A DNA stretch of 64,000 nucleotides from Antedon mediterranea (taxonomy: Eukaryota; Echinodermata; Crinoidea; Comatulida; Antedonidae). The notes below the pieces were generated by a model that did no database searches, had not been told where the DNA came from, and was given only the letters and a program-made list of their open reading frames with translations. The position numbers were made by a program, and so were the translations under genes. The stretch lies in NCBI RefSeq assembly GCF_964355755.1, contig NC_092670.1, positions 3,559,001 through 3,623,000 of the forward strand, read 5' to 3'. Positions 36,334-51,200 of this stretch are shown here, piece after piece; position 1 is the stretch's first letter, and every line of letters begins with the position of its first letter.

Positions 36334-36525
36334 CACCGCATTTTCACATATGTAGGGCCACCTAGGGGAGCTGCACACAATATACATTTTTCTTTTTATC
36401 GGATTATTTATTTGTAAGATTGTTTGAATGTGCTGACTTACCAAATGTTGTTTATCTTTAGCTGGCATTGCGTCACCGAGTATTACCAGTGATGCTGTAA
36501 ACAACAAGTAACAGATCACCTTCAT
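36334..36525 (-). CDS. signal-peptide exon, short secreted protein or first exon of the second protease
   Basis: The ATG at 36525 opens MKVICYLLFTASLVILGDA, a clear signal peptide. Without splicing the frame runs on through a dibasic IKRK site and CSSPRWPYIC, a two-cysteine loop, to a possible donor at GAT|GTAAGT (36333). A strong earlier donor (CATTTG|GTAAGT, near 36442) would remove this tail. An upstream 5' UTR intron is suggested by an acceptor TTTTTAG near 36548 and a donor CCTGAA|GTAAGT near 36830. Both downstream donors are phase 0, but the first LDLa exon at 34483 needs phase 1, so joining it to the protease gene is not straightforward. It could be a separate secreted peptide gene. 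Confidence 0.4.
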
Positions 36526-39277
36526 CTTTGCTACTGCTGATGTCCTAAAAATAAAATGTGTATATTATTATTATAAATCAGTAAAAAATGACTACTACAC
36601 TAGGAAATGTTACTATTGTGGATACTTTTCTTTAGGCCTATAGTTTCAACTTTTTTAATTTCATTCTTCTAAAACTTTCTCACTTTCAAACTTTCTGCTT
36701 TCGTTCATCAATCCCAAGTTTTAATCCTTGATTATTTTGGCATAGTTACAGCACATGATATGTTGTTGAGAAGAAACTAGCATTATGAAATAATAAAGTA
36801 ATTATTAAATTTAAAAACTTACTTCAGGTTCTGCTAAATTGTTAGATCTTGGAACCACTCGAATAGCTCGTCTGGCGTTCTGTGTTCACCAACACGAAGT
36901 GAACAGAATATTTTCATCAAGTGTTATAAAAGCAATTGCTCACGGTCCATTATTTTTGTTTTCTTAACTAACTCATGGCTATCTAATGGAATAAAGAAGC
37001 GCATTTTCGACTATTGTTGTGCCTAATTAAACGTATAGTAGGCCTACACACAAAGTATACGGTACTCTTCGCCACACCCGGTTTAACTATTTCTCTCTGT
37101 TATTCTCATTTCCATTATCTACGCATATTCATTTCATATTGTATTACAATTTTAAGACCTAAGAAGCTTAAGTCCTCATGGACTTCTCAATGGATGCCTA
37201 CCCTATAATAACTGGTAATTTATAATTAATACAAATTACATTAAGTAATACTTTTAGTGGATGTTAATAATAATTTACAATATTCTGAACACCCTTAATT
37301 TGCATATTTCAGCTAATGTGCATATGTTCCCAAGGTGTGAACGAGTTGTGATTTGTGGAATTTCATATAGATTTTTGGGTCTTCTTTCTCTTCTGTGTTT
37401 ACTTTTATCGAAATTGGTGAATGGTTATTTTGACTTTATGAACCAGTGTAGTAGACATTTTTGGACCTGTATTTTACTTTTTTTCCAGAAACTAATTAAT
37501 GGTTTGAGTAACTATTACCGTTGTATTATCTTAGCAGACTCTTGTATTCATTGCTTCTTGCAATATGCTATTTACTTTTACAGAAACTGATTTCTACAAC
37601 TCATCATTGAACACAGACATAACTCAAGAGTGAAATCGATTGCACACGGTGTATTATTTTGTTTTCTTAACTAAATTGTGTGACGTGGGGATACCTAATT
37701 TTAAATTGGTATCTTTACTTTAAACAAAAGTAAATTTTACGAGTAGTTTTGACTATTTGCCTCATTAAACTGCTTATACAAATCAGTGTTTAGGCCTACG
37801 TCCGGTCCATATGGTGGTGTTGTTTTAGCAGATTCGACTATTCACCAAGTTTTACCTTTGTCACAACCGGCCAACGGATCGAATTTCTTCATTCATAACA
37901 GAAATATATATTATAGAATAGAACCAGTTATTTTAACAGTAAAACATATCAATCATTGTCGCAGTATTACGTTTTACATATCTAGATTATCAAATTCCTC
38001 GATGCCAAGATTTTACTTTGCAAAATTCGGTAGCGAACGTTGTGGTCTGATATTCGTGTTTTCTTCATTCCAATAATTAATTTAAAGCTATAGATTTCTT
38101 TCACGATTTCGAAACTTCAAACTTAGCATTATGTAAGTCATCGTTTTCAATAATATTTATTGTAAGATTTTTTTGCTTGACAATTTACATACAATAAAAG
38201 TAACAATTTTCTGCTATACATCCACATATATATATTTTATTATCATAGTAAACTTTCCTATCTTATTGCACTTTAGTAACTAAAACATAAAAAATAGTGT
38301 ATTGTCACACCCCCGAACCCCCCACCCAGAATACACCCCCCTCTCCAATACAACCACCCCCACCCCACCCCCCTCCCAGCATTCTACCCCACCATAATTC
38401 TATAGATTATTTCTATATTTACACTAGATCGACATCGGAGAAAGTGCGTCACTATTACGTACGTCACTAATAATACTCGTTTTACGGTATACATGATTAG
38501 AATTTTTCTGTCGCTACTAACTTAATTTATACATATATTTAAGTAATAATATTGATTTTGTGAAACGAAAGGAAATGTTCCTACACATTCATCAAGGGGA
38601 AAACATAGCTGGGGAGATGGGAATTTCAATAATGTTGGACTTAGGACCTGGAACCATTCACTGTAATACATCAGACACTCGTCATCACCTTGCAATGATT
38701 GTTGGGCTGGTGCTATAAAAATACAACGATTGGTTGTCTAATTTTGTTTACAGGGACTGAAGTACCACACGATCCAGAATAATGTATTTCTACTAAGGAT
38801 AATACACAGAGTAAACTCAATAGTTTTGTTTGTTTTAACAAATATTAAAAATAATATATTGCATAAAATGATTTTAGGGAATTACAAATAACAAATATTC
38901 CCCTCTTTCAATATCATCTGAGTAACAACATACAACCATACATTTATTAAATACAGTATTTACAATTTATAGATATTTTATATATTTGTATTATTTGTTA
39001 TAATAAACAAGGAAATGTATTGAAACATACTCTAAATATATTATATTGTTTCAAAATGTGACGATTGACCCCATTTTTATTTTTATTCTTTCTTTCATTC
39101 ATTTCAACAACATCAGGAATCATTATTGTAATCCTGAAAATATTAGTCTGTGCTGGGCTGTGGTGAGTCTATTGTTAATTTTAGCAAACAACATTAAACA
39201 TAGAAATACTTAAGAGTTTTTAAGGATTCAAGATGGCTATAAGTTGGATGGAATGTTTCAGCATTATCTAACTTTCT
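36526..39277. other. intergenic region left of SNX14
   Basis: Contains a probable 5' UTR/promoter of the 36525 exon near 36830-36930, where TTTATAA on the minus strand could be a TATA element. It also has a C-rich low-complexity tract at 38309-38392, and the 3' UTR of SNX14 at the right end. No other exon is supportable. Confidence 0.45.
38309..38392. repeat. C-rich low-complexity tract
   Basis: Repeated CCCCCACCC-type runs over about 80 bases. The complementary strand has at least four G runs of four or more and could form a quadruplex. Confidence 0.7.
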
Positions 39278-42200
39278 TTAGATTGTTTTTGATTTGAATG
39301 ATAATGACGGTGCCAACTCCTGAAACAAAATAACAAATGGAACATGTAAAATTAAATTGTGAATGATATTATTGTATTGTTAGTAAGCGAGTTATCAATG
39401 TAAAGCTCTGTCTACACTATCAAACTAGTTTGACAAAAAAATTGTGATGTGCCCAACTATGGTAGTGATATGACATCATCATGTCCATATATGGGCATAT
39501 CACATTTTTTTGTCACATAAAGTTTGATAGAGTAGACAGAGCTTAAGTTAGTCATCAACAGTAGTCTATTGTTACTTATCGTTAGTCAGTAATCGTTAGT
39601 TGTTAGTTTTTCAGTGTTAGTTTTTGTCATTGTCCATTCATATTTGGTTTCAATTGGTTAGTCAGTTTGTATGATTAAGTGTGGGAAAACATTTATTTAA
39701 ATTAGAGCTAACAATGATCTTATTAGTGTTGTTTCAGACACAAATTGAAACATACCTCATTTAGTTCTGGAAATAGATCCAATATAACGGTATCTAGTAG
39801 AACGTATGAGAGTTGTTTGTTTAGCTTTGGGTACTGTAAAACATCAAACACCAGTTTGAAGCCGTCATGGAATTTATCTTTGCCTAGCAACCATGGTAGT
39901 ACACCTAACAAACAAAATCAATTGTACAATATCACAAATAAAAATTTCTTTTGAATAATAAAAATTTTCTCCCGTTTAGGTATTTGCAGTGAAAAGATAA
40001 ATAAGTTGTATTTTGTATTAGTAAATATTTATGCAAATTATAGCCATAAAACTACTATAACCAATCAGTTTTATAATTTCTATTACAAAAGAATAATGTG
40101 TCTTTTCAACAAGGTCAACAAGTTGATGAAATTTGACCTCATTACCCAAACGGTTTGTAAATGATAATAAGATGATGACAACAATACCTGGGAAGAAGTC
40201 CATCATTTGCTTAAATGTTTCATTTTTTCTCTCTAGTTCTTGTTCCTCTGTAAGTGGTGGGTCATCATCAAAAAACAAAGCATCTAAAAAAGAAAAAAAT
40301 GAATTAATGTTTATTGTTTCTTATGACTGATAACAATTGATTGATTTAAATTGATTAGAAAGTTATCGATAAAAATTGATGGATAAAAATTGATTGAGAA
40401 GTTCCTGATTAAAATTAATTGGAAAGGTATTGATAACACTTCTTGATTGAGAAGTTATTGATTAAAGTTGATTGGAAAGTTATTGATAAAAATTGATGGA
40501 TAAAATGATTGAGAAGTTATTGATTAAAATTGATTATAAATTTATTGATAACAATTGATGGATAAAAATGATTGAGAAGTTATTAATTAAAATTGATTGA
40601 TAAAAATTTATTAACATTTATTAAAATGGTTTTGTAAATATATATACTTTAAATCCACTGCAAATGAATACTACTAGAAATACATTTTAAGTACAAACTT
40701 ACCTTTGAGCAGATGGATAATTTTTTCCATTTGTTCTTCACTTTTAACTTGGTCAAGTTTCATGCCCAGGTAACTGTTATGAACACAATTGTAGAAAAAA
40801 GAACAAGAAGTTATGAAAAAATCTGGGTAGTACCAGATGATAAACAAGTGCCACGACATTTAAATAAGCATTTTTGCTAAACAGATGAGATGAGCACAAA
40901 TGTTGAATAAATTAACCAGTCAGAAACTGTGTATAATATTATATTACTATTATATATTATAATATTTGGGCAAATGCAGAGGGTATGCTGTTTAATAGAG
41001 GTAACACAAGTCTATAATATGCGAATAGAAAACAGAAAACAAAACTAAAATAAACAGGATGACATATTATTTTTATATGCATTAAATTTGTGAAATAGCA
41101 GTTTATATATAACTTCAATGTTATGGACTTTTAACAAACTTCCATAGAGTATGTGTGTAAAAATAATTTTACACACATAAGCAGTGCATATTTAACATTT
41201 ATGTAAATTAGCAAATCACCTGTCAATGAAAGCTTCTAAAAGATTTTTGAATATCTTTTGTAGAGTGACAAGACAATGATGTACTCTTGCTGGAACCTCA
41301 AACACAGAACGAGCTGGAAATAAAAAAACAAACAACAAAATAATCAAAATATTTCATTTTTTACCTTCTATAGATAACGGACAACTTTAGCGAGAATAAT
41401 ATTTTGGCAATGTATTTAGGATGTACATATGATTTCGGAACAATCGCTTGCCGTACAGTTGTTGAAATCATAAGTACATCCTAACGTTATAAAAATAATG
41501 ATTCTCAGTAAAGTTGTGCTTTAAGGTAAAACTAGCATATATACTTAGACACAAGCAACTATTTATAATGTGTATGTTGTAATTTAATAATAATTTTTAT
41601 GAAAGGCTATTAAATGAGTCTTACCTAGATACAAAATGTAATCAAATATGCCGTCCAAATGTAAAATATCTGCTTCTGGGTTTGAGCATTGTTGTAAGGT
41701 ATCCTTGTCAGCGAGCATGTCTGCATTATTGCCAAACATTGTACCTGTCAACTAATTAAAAAAAAGATTATTGCCAGCCTATTGTGCTACTCCGTATTGT
41801 ATAACCAATGGACAATGGACAATCCAATAAAGTAGAACAATTATATATAGTGTGCATAAGAAGTTGATTTTCAAAGGCGCTCAGACAACAACGTCACATG
41901 GCAAAAATTCTCAAGATGTTTACAGAAAGCTGAACATGCATTAGAGCATGTTAATTATCAATATTATTTGTAATGACATGTGATGCGACATTAACTAATC
42001 AAATTGCACGAATACAGTCAGGTGTCTTATAAATTAAAACAAGAAATCTTACTTTACTCTGCATGTCAGAAGCATTGGGTTCTGTCACTTCTGTTTTACT
42101 GAAATAAAAAAATATAGGCTCAAGTTAAAAGAAAAATTCAGAGTTATTCACATGGCCTGCATTGTGATGGTATATATGTATACGTTATTAAGTTATATAA

Positions 42201-45200
42201 GTTATAAGTTATTCACATGGCTAAGGTACTGTGACTATATTGCACCTTCAATGCTAGTGGATGAGCACAGACTATTGGGAGAATTTCAAATACATAGTTG
42301 AAAAACAACATTAAAAAGACCAAAGTTTAAAAAACAACTATATTATACAATATAACAAAATTGTTAGTACAGGTAAATAGAGAGTAATATTATACAGATA
42401 TTGACTGCTTTGAGGTTAAATATAAGATTTGACATACCCCAAAGGGATTGATATTTTGTTTGAGGGAATATATATTTCTCGAGAACATAATATCATTCCC
42501 GAGTGGATGTCAAATCTTATATTTTACCGATATAAAAGGCGATATATATATATTATATATTATCATTATATCGAGTACATACATTATCAATAAATTTAAA
42601 TAGAAATATTTACATATTAATTAGCATATATAAATATATTCAGTAAAAAGACATTAAAGATACACAAAAATAGCAATATAAACACAGAAAATATTCATTC
42701 TTTGATATGAAAGCATAGGTCCCCATTTAGAGTCTGCTTTAAAATCTAGGTTTAGTGGTCTTAGTAGCTTTGGTCGCTAATTAGAATACTTTTTTATTAT
42801 GTTTACATCCACAAACTGTTCTTTACTTAAACTTCTATTAAAATGATGAGACATTACTTTTTTTTTCCAGTAATTGAAGGTGAGCAGAATTCATGCTTTT
42901 ATGGTTTACATACAGTGCTAGTCTTTCATTCTTTTCTCAGAATGAACATCCCTCAATTGGAAATGGAACAATCCTAATACTTATTATGCAAATATGGAAA
43001 CAAAATGGATGTTGGGTGATAAAGGTAGACACTTATGAACTATACAATTACATGCAATCTAATCTAATCACAAAATAGCAACACTGTTTTACAACACCAA
43101 ACATTCAAAAGTACAAATTTTATTTATTTTTTTTAGTTTTGAAAGGAGGTGTAAACATGTAAGGCTATCAGTTTATTAAGAAGGCCCTTTCAATTCTTTA
43201 TACAGTTTGATTTTATATTATAAACATTTTAAATATTATTTTATAATATATAGTTTAGAAGTTTGTTTATTATCTGTCAAAAGATTTCAGAGAGAGAATC
43301 TGTCAAAAGATTTCAGAGAGAGAATGTACTACCGTATCTGATACCAAGCATTTTTATGAGCTGGTAAATGTGTTATAAGTAAGGAAAGCTTTAATTTTAT
43401 AATAATTTCTTGCAAAAAGAAAGAAAAACTGTGGAATATGTGGATACAACATTATACATATTACATTTAATAAATGCATGAGTGTGTTTTTTGCTTTTGG
43501 TTTATAGTGGATAAAATCAAAATAAACAAATTAACTAAATTATTTCAAAAATTAATTTAGGCAAAACAGAAAAGTCTGGAATAATAATATTAAATTATTT
43601 TTAAAATACCATTAACTATACCCGCTTGAATATACCATTATAAAATAATACTATTGCACTACATTTCACTGAAGCTTATAACTGTGCAGTCGATAAGAAG
43701 GAAACATAGTTAGCTGACAAAAACTGGTAATTTCTCGCATGAGTATTGAGGGCTGTATTCAAGCGAATACAGAATACTGTTCTGATATATTTCATTTCAA
43801 AAATTGAAAAATATTATAAGGCAAGGCAAAAGTGGTTAGTTAAGACATACAATTAAAATATATACAAACTATGGTGAAAATTATTATTAAGGACATTGCC
43901 AACAATTGAGTTTACCCCATAAACTGGCCAAATAAACCACGTAGGGCTTTAAAAGCCTCTAAATTCTGAAACGGTTTCTGTTTCCTTCAGTGTCCAGAGG
44001 CAATTAAAATAATAAGAGTAAATAATGTTTAAAAATTAAATTAATATTAATGAAAAAACAAAAATGATATTTAAATAAAAAATGATTTATTTATATTTGT
44101 AAATAAATCATTTTGTTGCAGCACTAGTGAATTATTACAAATTTAAATATTAATAATTAATGAAAAATGATATTATTGTAACAAAATGATTATTAAAAAA
44201 AATGTTCGGTTTATATTTTTCTCTATCTATAGTATTTGTATAAACACAAAATAAAATTGTTAAGGAATGAGGGATGAAAATAAAATCATTAAGAATAAAA
44301 TATATGCAGTTTCATTTATATACATTAATTGTTTTCAAATAAAAACAACACTATATTAAACTAACACCACAAATTTAGCAGGCTACTCTTGACGGGTTTA
44401 ACTATTTGGATTTAAGGCTACAGGTATGACAAGCCATCAGGTTTATTAACAAAATATTGGCTTGCTATCAAAATAACACTTTTTCTTCCTTAAAATAATT
44501 TTACCTCACAGATTAAGAGAGAGAGATGCTTTTATAATTTTCACTGACACTAAATTATATTATTATATTAATATTTCATGCAATGCCAGACTGGCCATTA
44601 ATGCATTTCAAATCATTTTCGTGTTGAGTCACCTGCTAAATTTATCTATAACTAAACAGCAAGTAAAACAAACACCTGATAATGCCATATTTAAATTTCT
44701 CATTCTAATTTGCATGCCTATTTGCATAAAATATTATAACATAACTTCATTATTTATTGATAATAACATATTGACAAACATTATACAAGGGGGTGACATG
44801 CAAATAATGATTCACAAAGGAAACAGAGGACGAGAGTCGGAGGGAACATTACTAATAAATATGAATATTTTTGACATGAAAAGATTATTTTTTTGCAGTA
44901 TTTTCACCAGTGTAAAAATTGTGGTGGAGTTATTCAAATTTCTGGAAAATTTTGTTTATGGTTATAAAATAGGCATATTATGTTTTCATATTTAACTATA
45001 AAATAAGATTTAAAACAATTAATTATGAAAGATAAGTGTTAGAAGCTTACCTTGGTTTTGGCTTTGGGGCTTCTACAGAGTTTAGAAATGATTGTAGAAA
45101 TGCCTCTAGATGTTGTCCTTTCTAAAACAATAAAACAAACATCATAATTATTCTGAAATACTTTGAGTTTTTCTATAAAATAGTAGAGTATCATAAAAAA

Positions 45201-48200
45201 ATAAACCATACCTCTTTCATTAGCCTTTGAGGTACAGACTTTACCATCCTCCCTGAAACCGAAACACAACAGAATTTAATGAATAAAGCCTTTAAAAAAG
45301 ACTTAATTAAATTACCCATACTCCAAATTTCACTCAAATTGAAGGAGGTTTTGTAAATTGAAGGGTTTAACTCATTGAGATGGAATGACTATGGAAAAGA
45401 AATAACATAATAGACAGTTTAACGTGTGTGTGCATTTGATGACAACTAAAGGTAAAGATATAAAACAACTATTTCTCCTTTATACTTTCACATCTAATAG
45501 TGATACTGAACAGATATACAATACAAACTGTATAACACCATATAAAGTGAAATTAATTTGAAAACTTACCCAGATTAACGTCACTAAGGAATTTAGTGAC
45601 AAATTCGGTGCCTGGAGTAAGGAAACTATGAAGGAGTCCACTACCACGTAACACTGGTTTGGTTAAAAGGTTCTGAAAAAAAATAAGAAAGATGCAATAT
45701 GCTGATTGAATTCAATCCTTTACGATGTAACACTGGTTTGGTTAAAAGGTTCTGAAAAAAAATAAGAAAGATGCAATATGCTGATTGAATTCAATCCTTT
45801 ACGATGTAACACTGGTTTGGTTAAAAGGTTCTGAAAAAATAATAAGAAAGATGCAATATGCTGATTGAATTCAATCTTTTACGATGTAACACTGGTTTGG
45901 TTAAAAGGTTCTGAAAAAAAATAAGAAAGATGCAATATGCTGATTGAATTCAATCCTTTACGATGTAACACTGGTTTGGTTAAAAGGTTCTGAAAAAAAA
46001 TAAGAAAGATGCAATATGCTGATTGAATTCAATCCTTTACGATGTAACACTGGTTTGGTTAAAAGGTTCTGAAAAAAAATAAGAAAGATGCAATATGCTG
46101 ATTGAATTCAATCCTTTACGATGTAACACTGGTTTGGTTAAAAGGTTCTGAAAAAAAATAAGAAAGATGCAATATGCTGATTGAATTCAATCCTTTACGA
46201 TGTAACACTGGTTTGGTTAAAAGGTTCTGAAAAAAAATAAGAAAGATGCAATATGCTGATTGAATTCAATCCTTTACGATGTAACACTGGTTTGGTTAAA
46301 AGGTTCTGAAAAAAAATAAGAAAGATGCAATATGCTGATTGAATTCAATCCTTTACGATGTAACACTGGTTTGGTTAAAAGGTTCTGAAAAAAAATAAGA
46401 AAGATGCAATATGCTGATTGAATTCAATCCTTTACGATGTAACACTGGTTTGGTTAAAAGGTTCTGAAAAAAAATAAGAAAGATGCAATATGCTGATTGA
46501 ATTCAATCCTTTACGATGTAACACTGGTTTGGTTAAAAGGTTCTGAAAAAAAATAAGAAAGATGCAATATGCTGATTGAATTCAATCCTTTACGATGTAA
46601 CACTGGTTTGGTTAAAAGGTTCTGAAAAAAAATAAGAAAGATGCAATATGCTGATTGAATTCAATCCTTTACGATGTAACACTGGTTTGGTTAAAAGGTT
46701 CTGAAAAAAAATAAGAAAGATGCAATATGCTGATTGAATTCAATCCTTTACGATGTAACACTGGTTTGGTTAAAAGGTTCTGAAAAAAAATAAGAAAGAT
46801 GCAATATGCTGATTGAATTCAATCCTTTACGATGTAACACTGGTTTGGTTAAAAGGTTCTGAAAAAAAATAAGAAAGATGCAATATGCTGATTGAATTCA
46901 ATCCTTTACGATGTAACACTGGTTTGGTTAAAAGGTTCTGAAAAAAAATAAGAAAGATGCAATATGCTGATTGAATTCAATCCTTTACGATGTAACACTG
47001 GTTTGGTTAAAAGGTTCTGAAAAAAAATAAGAAAGATGCAATATGCTGATTGAATTCAATCCTTTACGATGTAACACTGGTTTGGTTAAAAGGTTCTGAA
47101 AAAAAATAAGAAAGATGCAATATGCTGATTGAATTCAATCCTTTACGATGTAACACTGGTTTGGTTAAAAGGTTCTGAAAAAAAATAAGAAAGATGCAAT
47201 ATGCTGATTGAATTCAATCCTTTACGATGTAACACTGGTTTGGTTAAAAGGTTCTGAAAAAAAATAAGAAAGATGCAATATGCTGATTGAATTCAATCCT
47301 TTACGATGTAACACTGGTTTGGTTAAAAGGTTCTGAAAAAAAATAAGAAAGATGCAATATGCTGATTGAATTCAATCCTTTACGATGTAACACTGGTTTG
47401 GTTAAAAGGTTCTGAAAAAAAATAAGAAAGATGCAATATGCTGATTGAATTCAATCCTTTACGATGTAACACTGGTTTGGTTAAAAGGTTCTGAAAAAAA
47501 ATAAGAAAGATGCAATATGCTGATTGAATTCAATCTTTTACGATGTAACACTGGTTTGGTTAAAAGGTTCTGAAAAAGACAGGACACGTGCATTATGTTG
47601 ATTGAGTTAAATAATTAGAAAAGTAAAATGTTTAAATTGAAAAGAAAAATAGAAATTGACTTTGAGTGGAGTTGTGGCTTGGTGGTTATGATGCTTGGCT
47701 ACCAATCCAATGTCAGGATTTTTTCTAATGACAATTTGCAACTCCACTCGAAACAGGATTTAAGAAGGGCAATTTGCCTAAATATATTTAAAAAAATAAA
47801 AATTACCTGTAGATACTTTTCAAAGCAGTTTCTCTTAGAATCAATAAACTCTTTCGATTTGTTACCAAATGGTCTCTTAGTTGGCAAGGGAACGTCATCA
47901 AACTCCCCTCCTATATAAACAAAGTAACACTTATAAACCATCTAATTTCAATTGGTAAATGTATACATACAGTTATTTTCTTTTTACTATTCAATTTTAC
48001 TATTTAAATGGTAGTATCTTCAATCAGGAAAACTAAAGAAAAAAGTCCTACCGTGAAATTCCTTTAGTTTGCTATCAAGAACATAGAACTCCTGATAACG
48101 TCTAGAAAGATATAATATATATTCATTGTTTACATAAAAATGAAGGAAGTGAAATGAATAGAACTATGATTACACTTATGATACCATGTCTAAAAGATAC

Positions 48201-51200
48201 TTTAAGATAGTCAGGGCACAGTAAAGTGAATCATTGTCACATCCATCACAGAATGGGGTATTGTTGTGTAGCCAAATGTCTAGGTTTAATTTTTTGCAAG
48301 AATTATTTGGGGACGGCAATTATCCAGAATAGAACACAAATTTACCTTTGTACTTCCCAGGATGTCTCACGCCCCTGTTCAGCCTGGATGTCAATTCTCT
48401 TAACATTGATAATGTACACATACACATCTTTATTTCCTTCTGTTAGTATGGTTAGGCCTGGGATCTCAATACGCCAGGCTGTCAGGTCTCTGTTAGGTGA
48501 GGCAACACTCTCTGGCAGGCATGCCTCATCATCTGAAGACTGTAGATCTAAAGTCTCCAGGCCTTGGTTCAGCTGGATAAGACATATAAAAGTGGGAATA
48601 TCTTTAAAGGTCTATATTTTAATGCAGTAATGTATGATGCTGCAAGTATAGAAATGACGATTGTTAAGAGGGACAGACGGAAAAGACGTCATTTACCAGG
48701 TGAGACAGTAATCTTTGGCTTTTCTGCTACATGGTGTACTTGCACTGGACTGACGTTACATACCTAAATGTAATGCAAGTTTTTCTGGCTGCAAAATACC
48801 CAGATGTTAAGTTATGATTAAAGGGTCTTTCACACCTGTTACGGCATGAATCAAATCGAACAACAATGTTTCGTTTTCATACAGCTACGTGCATATCAAT
48901 TATGACATGAATACGAAACACTTGCGTTCGCTTTACTGGCCCGAAACCGTGCAGGTGTGAAAGACCCTTTACCAATGCATTATGCAGTGATTCCTAAATC
49001 AATGCAATAATACAGTTAATTGTTTATATATTTTATTCTCTATTTTGTTAATATCAAAAATTATTTTCCTCATAAGGAATTACAAAGATCATTGACTTAC
49101 ACTAAGTTGACTTCCCTCTGGTTCTACTGGCATTCCTTGATCAGCGTTATTACTACGAAACACTCCCTTTAACTTGCTACCAATCTTGTTAATCAATGCT
49201 TCATTTGAACGCCTGATGTTGGCCCTACCAAAAAAAAAACCCCAATTATTTCAAAAGAGAAATAACCTTCAAGATGACAGTCAAGAGTTGCATTTGATGG
49301 ACAGACAGACAGACTGACTGAACAGATTTAAAAGTGCACAAGATGGAAAAGAAACATAATACATGTATAATACATAAAACAATATTTAAAACAGGACAAT
49401 TTTCAATATACAGTCAACTCTCCCAATACCAGACACCTTTGGGCTTGCCAAATATATCTGGTTTATTCTATCAACACCCTTGGATTCACCTATGTGTACG
49501 TCAACTCTACCAATACTAGACACCTTTGGGCTTGCCAAATATATCTGGTTTTCTGGAAATTCTGGTATTCGGAATGTGTTTTAATGGTAAAAATAAATTT
49601 TGACCATTTGAAATTTGAGAGAAGTATGGGAGAGTTACTGGTTTTTAGAGTGCCAGGTATGGGGAGAGTTAACTGTACTAATACGAACACACTAGGAGAC
49701 AGACAGACAAACTGACAGATTTGGTAGCATTTCACTAAACTACAAAGAAAGTAACAATCCCCAAATGTATGACCACAAGCTGTCTAGAAACAGATCATTT
49801 CATAAAAAAACAAAGCGACTAGAGATGGATACAAAATAGCTTCCTATTAAAATTAAGAGTAAACATACTATATAAAAAATAATATATAAAAAAAAATTTA
49901 AAAATTTGAAGAATTTGTACAAATAATTTACTGCAAAGACAGACTATCTCAAATAATGTAAAAACTTTCTACAATACCGCCAAACCTCATGGGAACAACA
50001 ACATTATGGCAACACATAAAAAACATTTTAAAAAAAGTTTAAAGGCAATCAATGCATGATAAATGAAGATAATTTGAGCTAGAGGTGGTGGGGGGGGGGG
50101 GGGAGGAGAGGGATGTGTATAGTTACCTGGATGGTGTGGCTGGTAGGGGCAAGGAAAGGTCCTCTGATGATAAACTAAATCAAAATGTATTATTATTTCA
50201 TCATTTATCTATTTAATTAATTAACAAGACAACAGGGAATGTTCAATCCATTATTTTAACCTTAATGTCACTTTATATGTGTCAAATCTACTCCCTAAAA
50301 TAGCATACAGTATTATGTTGAAGAAATTAAAGGCGGATATAAGGTTATATTTATTGAGTGCAAATAGCCATTAAATCATCAAAAGACCTAATCATAATTT
50401 TTTTAAATCTTTTAAGATTCATCATTTAAGTACAATTTGAAATGAAGTGAATTAAAGTGGAAATATTTGTTGACACTACAGTACGGCTAATCCCTTTTCA
50501 GGGGACAATCCTTCTAGAGGGAACACTCAGAAACACATACTTTGATGATGACCGCTGTAATGACTTCTGAAGTCGCTCACCACAGATTCGTGTATAATGC
50601 TGTATAAAGTAAAAGATAAATTGTTAAATTGAGGGTGATTTTTGCATGAAAGGGTTGACAACTCGGTGTGTGTAAACACCATATGATAACATCAATATCA
50701 ATAATTTTCTTGTTATATTGTATATAAATTATAGCAAAAATGAACACTAAAATCTTATTATTTATTACATGAAAATAAAACAAATTGTTCATTGTCTGAT
50801 AATTATTTAAATGTTATGTAACTTACCGCATCACTCTGATAAAACAAAGGCAAGAAAACAGTCTCCAAAACAACATAAGCCTGGCCATAAGCTCTGTAAA
50901 AACCATATATACTTCAGATACAAGAAACGCCATACCATACTTCATACTACATACTCTTAATAATATCCTGGATTTATATAGCGCCTAATGTTGTGAAACA
51001 TTATTACTTCATTATTATTATACCCCTATTACCGTCCAACACACTGTACCACACGCCCCTATAAAGAGTATTATTTGGTTTAATAGCTTGCATGTTTTTA
51101 CCTGAAAAGAGCAGTATTTGCTGGTCTCAATTTCATAACATCTTCATATGGCCCACTAATAACTAAAAGAATAAGATTTTATTACTAGCCATTTAAATTC

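Noticed and set aside
36442-36525. Assigning the 36525 exon as the first exon of the second protease gene
   Set aside because: Both usable donors end in phase 0, while the first LDLa exon at 34483 requires phase 1. It is kept as a separate, uncertain feature.
44621-44995. Plus-strand open frame of 124 codons in an SNX14 intron
   Set aside because: It is AT-rich, hydrophobic-biased and of random-looking composition, with no domain. It lies in an intron of the opposite strand.
45650-47575. CRISPR-like regular array
   Set aside because: Units are contiguous and nearly identical over their full 79 bp, with no variable spacers, and they lie inside an animal gene. This is a satellite expansion.
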